Source: Paracoccus seriniphilus (GTDB lineage Bacteria; Pseudomonadota; Alphaproteobacteria; Rhodobacterales; Rhodobacteraceae). From it: a stretch of DNA of 33,073 nucleotides. Made by a program: the position numbers and the translations under genes. Shown in pieces: positions 32,430-33,073 of the stretch. A model generated the notes under the pieces. That model saw only the letters and a program-made list of their open reading frames with translations. It was not told the origin of the DNA and did no database searches. The first letter of the stretch is position 1, and each line of letters opens with the position of its first letter. The stretch is from positions 387,501-420,573 of the forward strand of contig NZ_CP067132.1 of the NCBI RefSeq assembly GCF_028553745.1, given 5' to 3'.

Positions 32430-33073
32430 TTATCCCGGAGAATGCGATGCCTTGCACAGCGCCAGGAACCATTTCCGGAACATGTTGGCCGAGCGTGACA
32501 ACTGCACGGCCTTGGGTACGACAAGATGATAGGCGAAGGCGGTTTCAAAGCTGTGCCCGAAGGGGTTGACCACAAGACCGGCGCGCAACTCGCTTTGAAT
32601 CATGCTTTCCGCGAACAGCGAGACGCCTAGCCCGTTCACGGTCGAACCAAGCTGGAAATGGCGGTCCTCCAGCATGGTCTGCCGTCCGTTCCGGGCAAGA
32701 TCCAGGCCGGCATTGCGAAACCATTCGGCCCACATCCGATCATCATCGACATGCAGCAAGGGGCAATCCTGAACGTCCTGCAGGATGTGAATCGGATGCC
32801 GTTGCAGGAATTCGGGGCTGCAGACCACCACCATCCGTTCGTCCCACAGCTTGATCGCATCGAATTCCGGCCAGTTTCCCAGGCCCCACTGGATGCCCAG
32901 ATCGGCAAAATCTGAAGGGGTGGTCATCCGCGCATAGCTGTTGTTGTGGTTCTGGAAGGTCAGCTGCAGATCAGGATGATCCTCCCAGAAGCTGCCCAGC
33001 CGCGCCGACAGCCAGCGGCTGGCAAACATCGGCAAGACCGCAAGACGCACCACCTGTGCCTTGTCGCTGACCT
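32430..33073 (-). CDS. LysR-family regulator, C-terminal part (cut by the window end)
   Basis: The effector-binding domain of a GcvA-like LysR regulator (VVRLAVLPMFASRWLSARL, then DLQLTFQNHNNSY, DLGIQWGLGNWP, LLHVDDDRMWAEWF). The frame is open to the window edge (upstream codons read VSDKAQ), so the GTG at 33053 is not the start; the N-terminal helix-turn-helix lies outside. It is convergent with the acyl-CoA ligase gene. Target and effector unknown. Confidence 0.87.
   Translation of the reverse strand, partial: VSDKAQVVRLAVLPMFASRWLSARLGSFWEDHPDLQLTFQNHNNSYARMTTPSDFADLGIQWGLGNWPEFDAIKLWDERMVVVCSPEFLQRHPIHILQDVQDCPLLHVDDDRMWAEWFRNAGLDLARNGRQTMLEDRHFQLGSTVNGLGVSLFAESMIQSELRAGLVVNPFGHSFETAFAYHLVVPKAVQLSRSANMFRKWFLALCKASHSPG

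Overview
The window looks like the chromosome of an alphaproteobacterium, most likely a Rhodobacterales member close to Paracoccus. This is inferred from the rrn layout (23S-5S-initiator tRNA), the GC-rich codon use and the gene families; no species can be named from sequence reading alone.

Layout. (1) 1-1473 is the 3' end of an rRNA operon: 23S 3' part, 5S, tRNA-fMet and a hairpin. (2) 1480-3429 is debris: an N-terminally lost mcrC pseudogene, an IS3-family orfA fragment, an IS2-like fragment inserted against it, and about 0.5 kb with no supported gene. (3) 3430-24199 is a large catabolic locus for a pyridine carboxylate, best read as picolinic acid. (4) 24614-33073 is a set of smaller units: a LysR/monooxygenase divergent pair, a DEDDh exonuclease, a fatty acid desaturase, a VOC protein divergent from a second LysR, an enoyl-CoA hydratase-like protein with an acyl-CoA ligase, and a third LysR cut by the window end.

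How the catabolic genes fit together. A three-subunit molybdenum hydroxylase (14336-18659, minus) would make 6-hydroxypicolinate. A Rieske oxygenase system (10904-14229, plus) would 3-hydroxylate it, and a metal-dependent amidohydrolase-fold decarboxylase (9922-10893) would give 2,5-dihydroxypyridine. Four minus-strand genes (3430-6753) then take 2,5-dihydroxypyridine to N-formylmaleamate, maleamate, maleate and fumarate. A MarR regulator (18845-19360) sits in the middle. Two unrelated uptake systems, a TRAP transporter (7006-9825) and a branched-chain-amino-acid-type ABC transporter (19662-24199), flank the enzymes. Gene content matches the described pic pathway of Alcaligenes faecalis (MarR PicR, PicA Mo-hydroxylase, four-component PicB, decarboxylase PicC, PicD-G), but the order is different, and here ferredoxin, reductase and oxygenase alpha subunit are read as one 937-residue polypeptide.

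Regulation. A short motif close to RGYATACTGYATAA, with a dyad of the form ATAC-N-GTAT, recurs in every main intergenic region of the catabolic locus (6821, 6851, 6954, 9868, 18737, 19418, 19447, 19540). It is the best candidate for the MarR operator and would tie the separate transcription units into one regulon.
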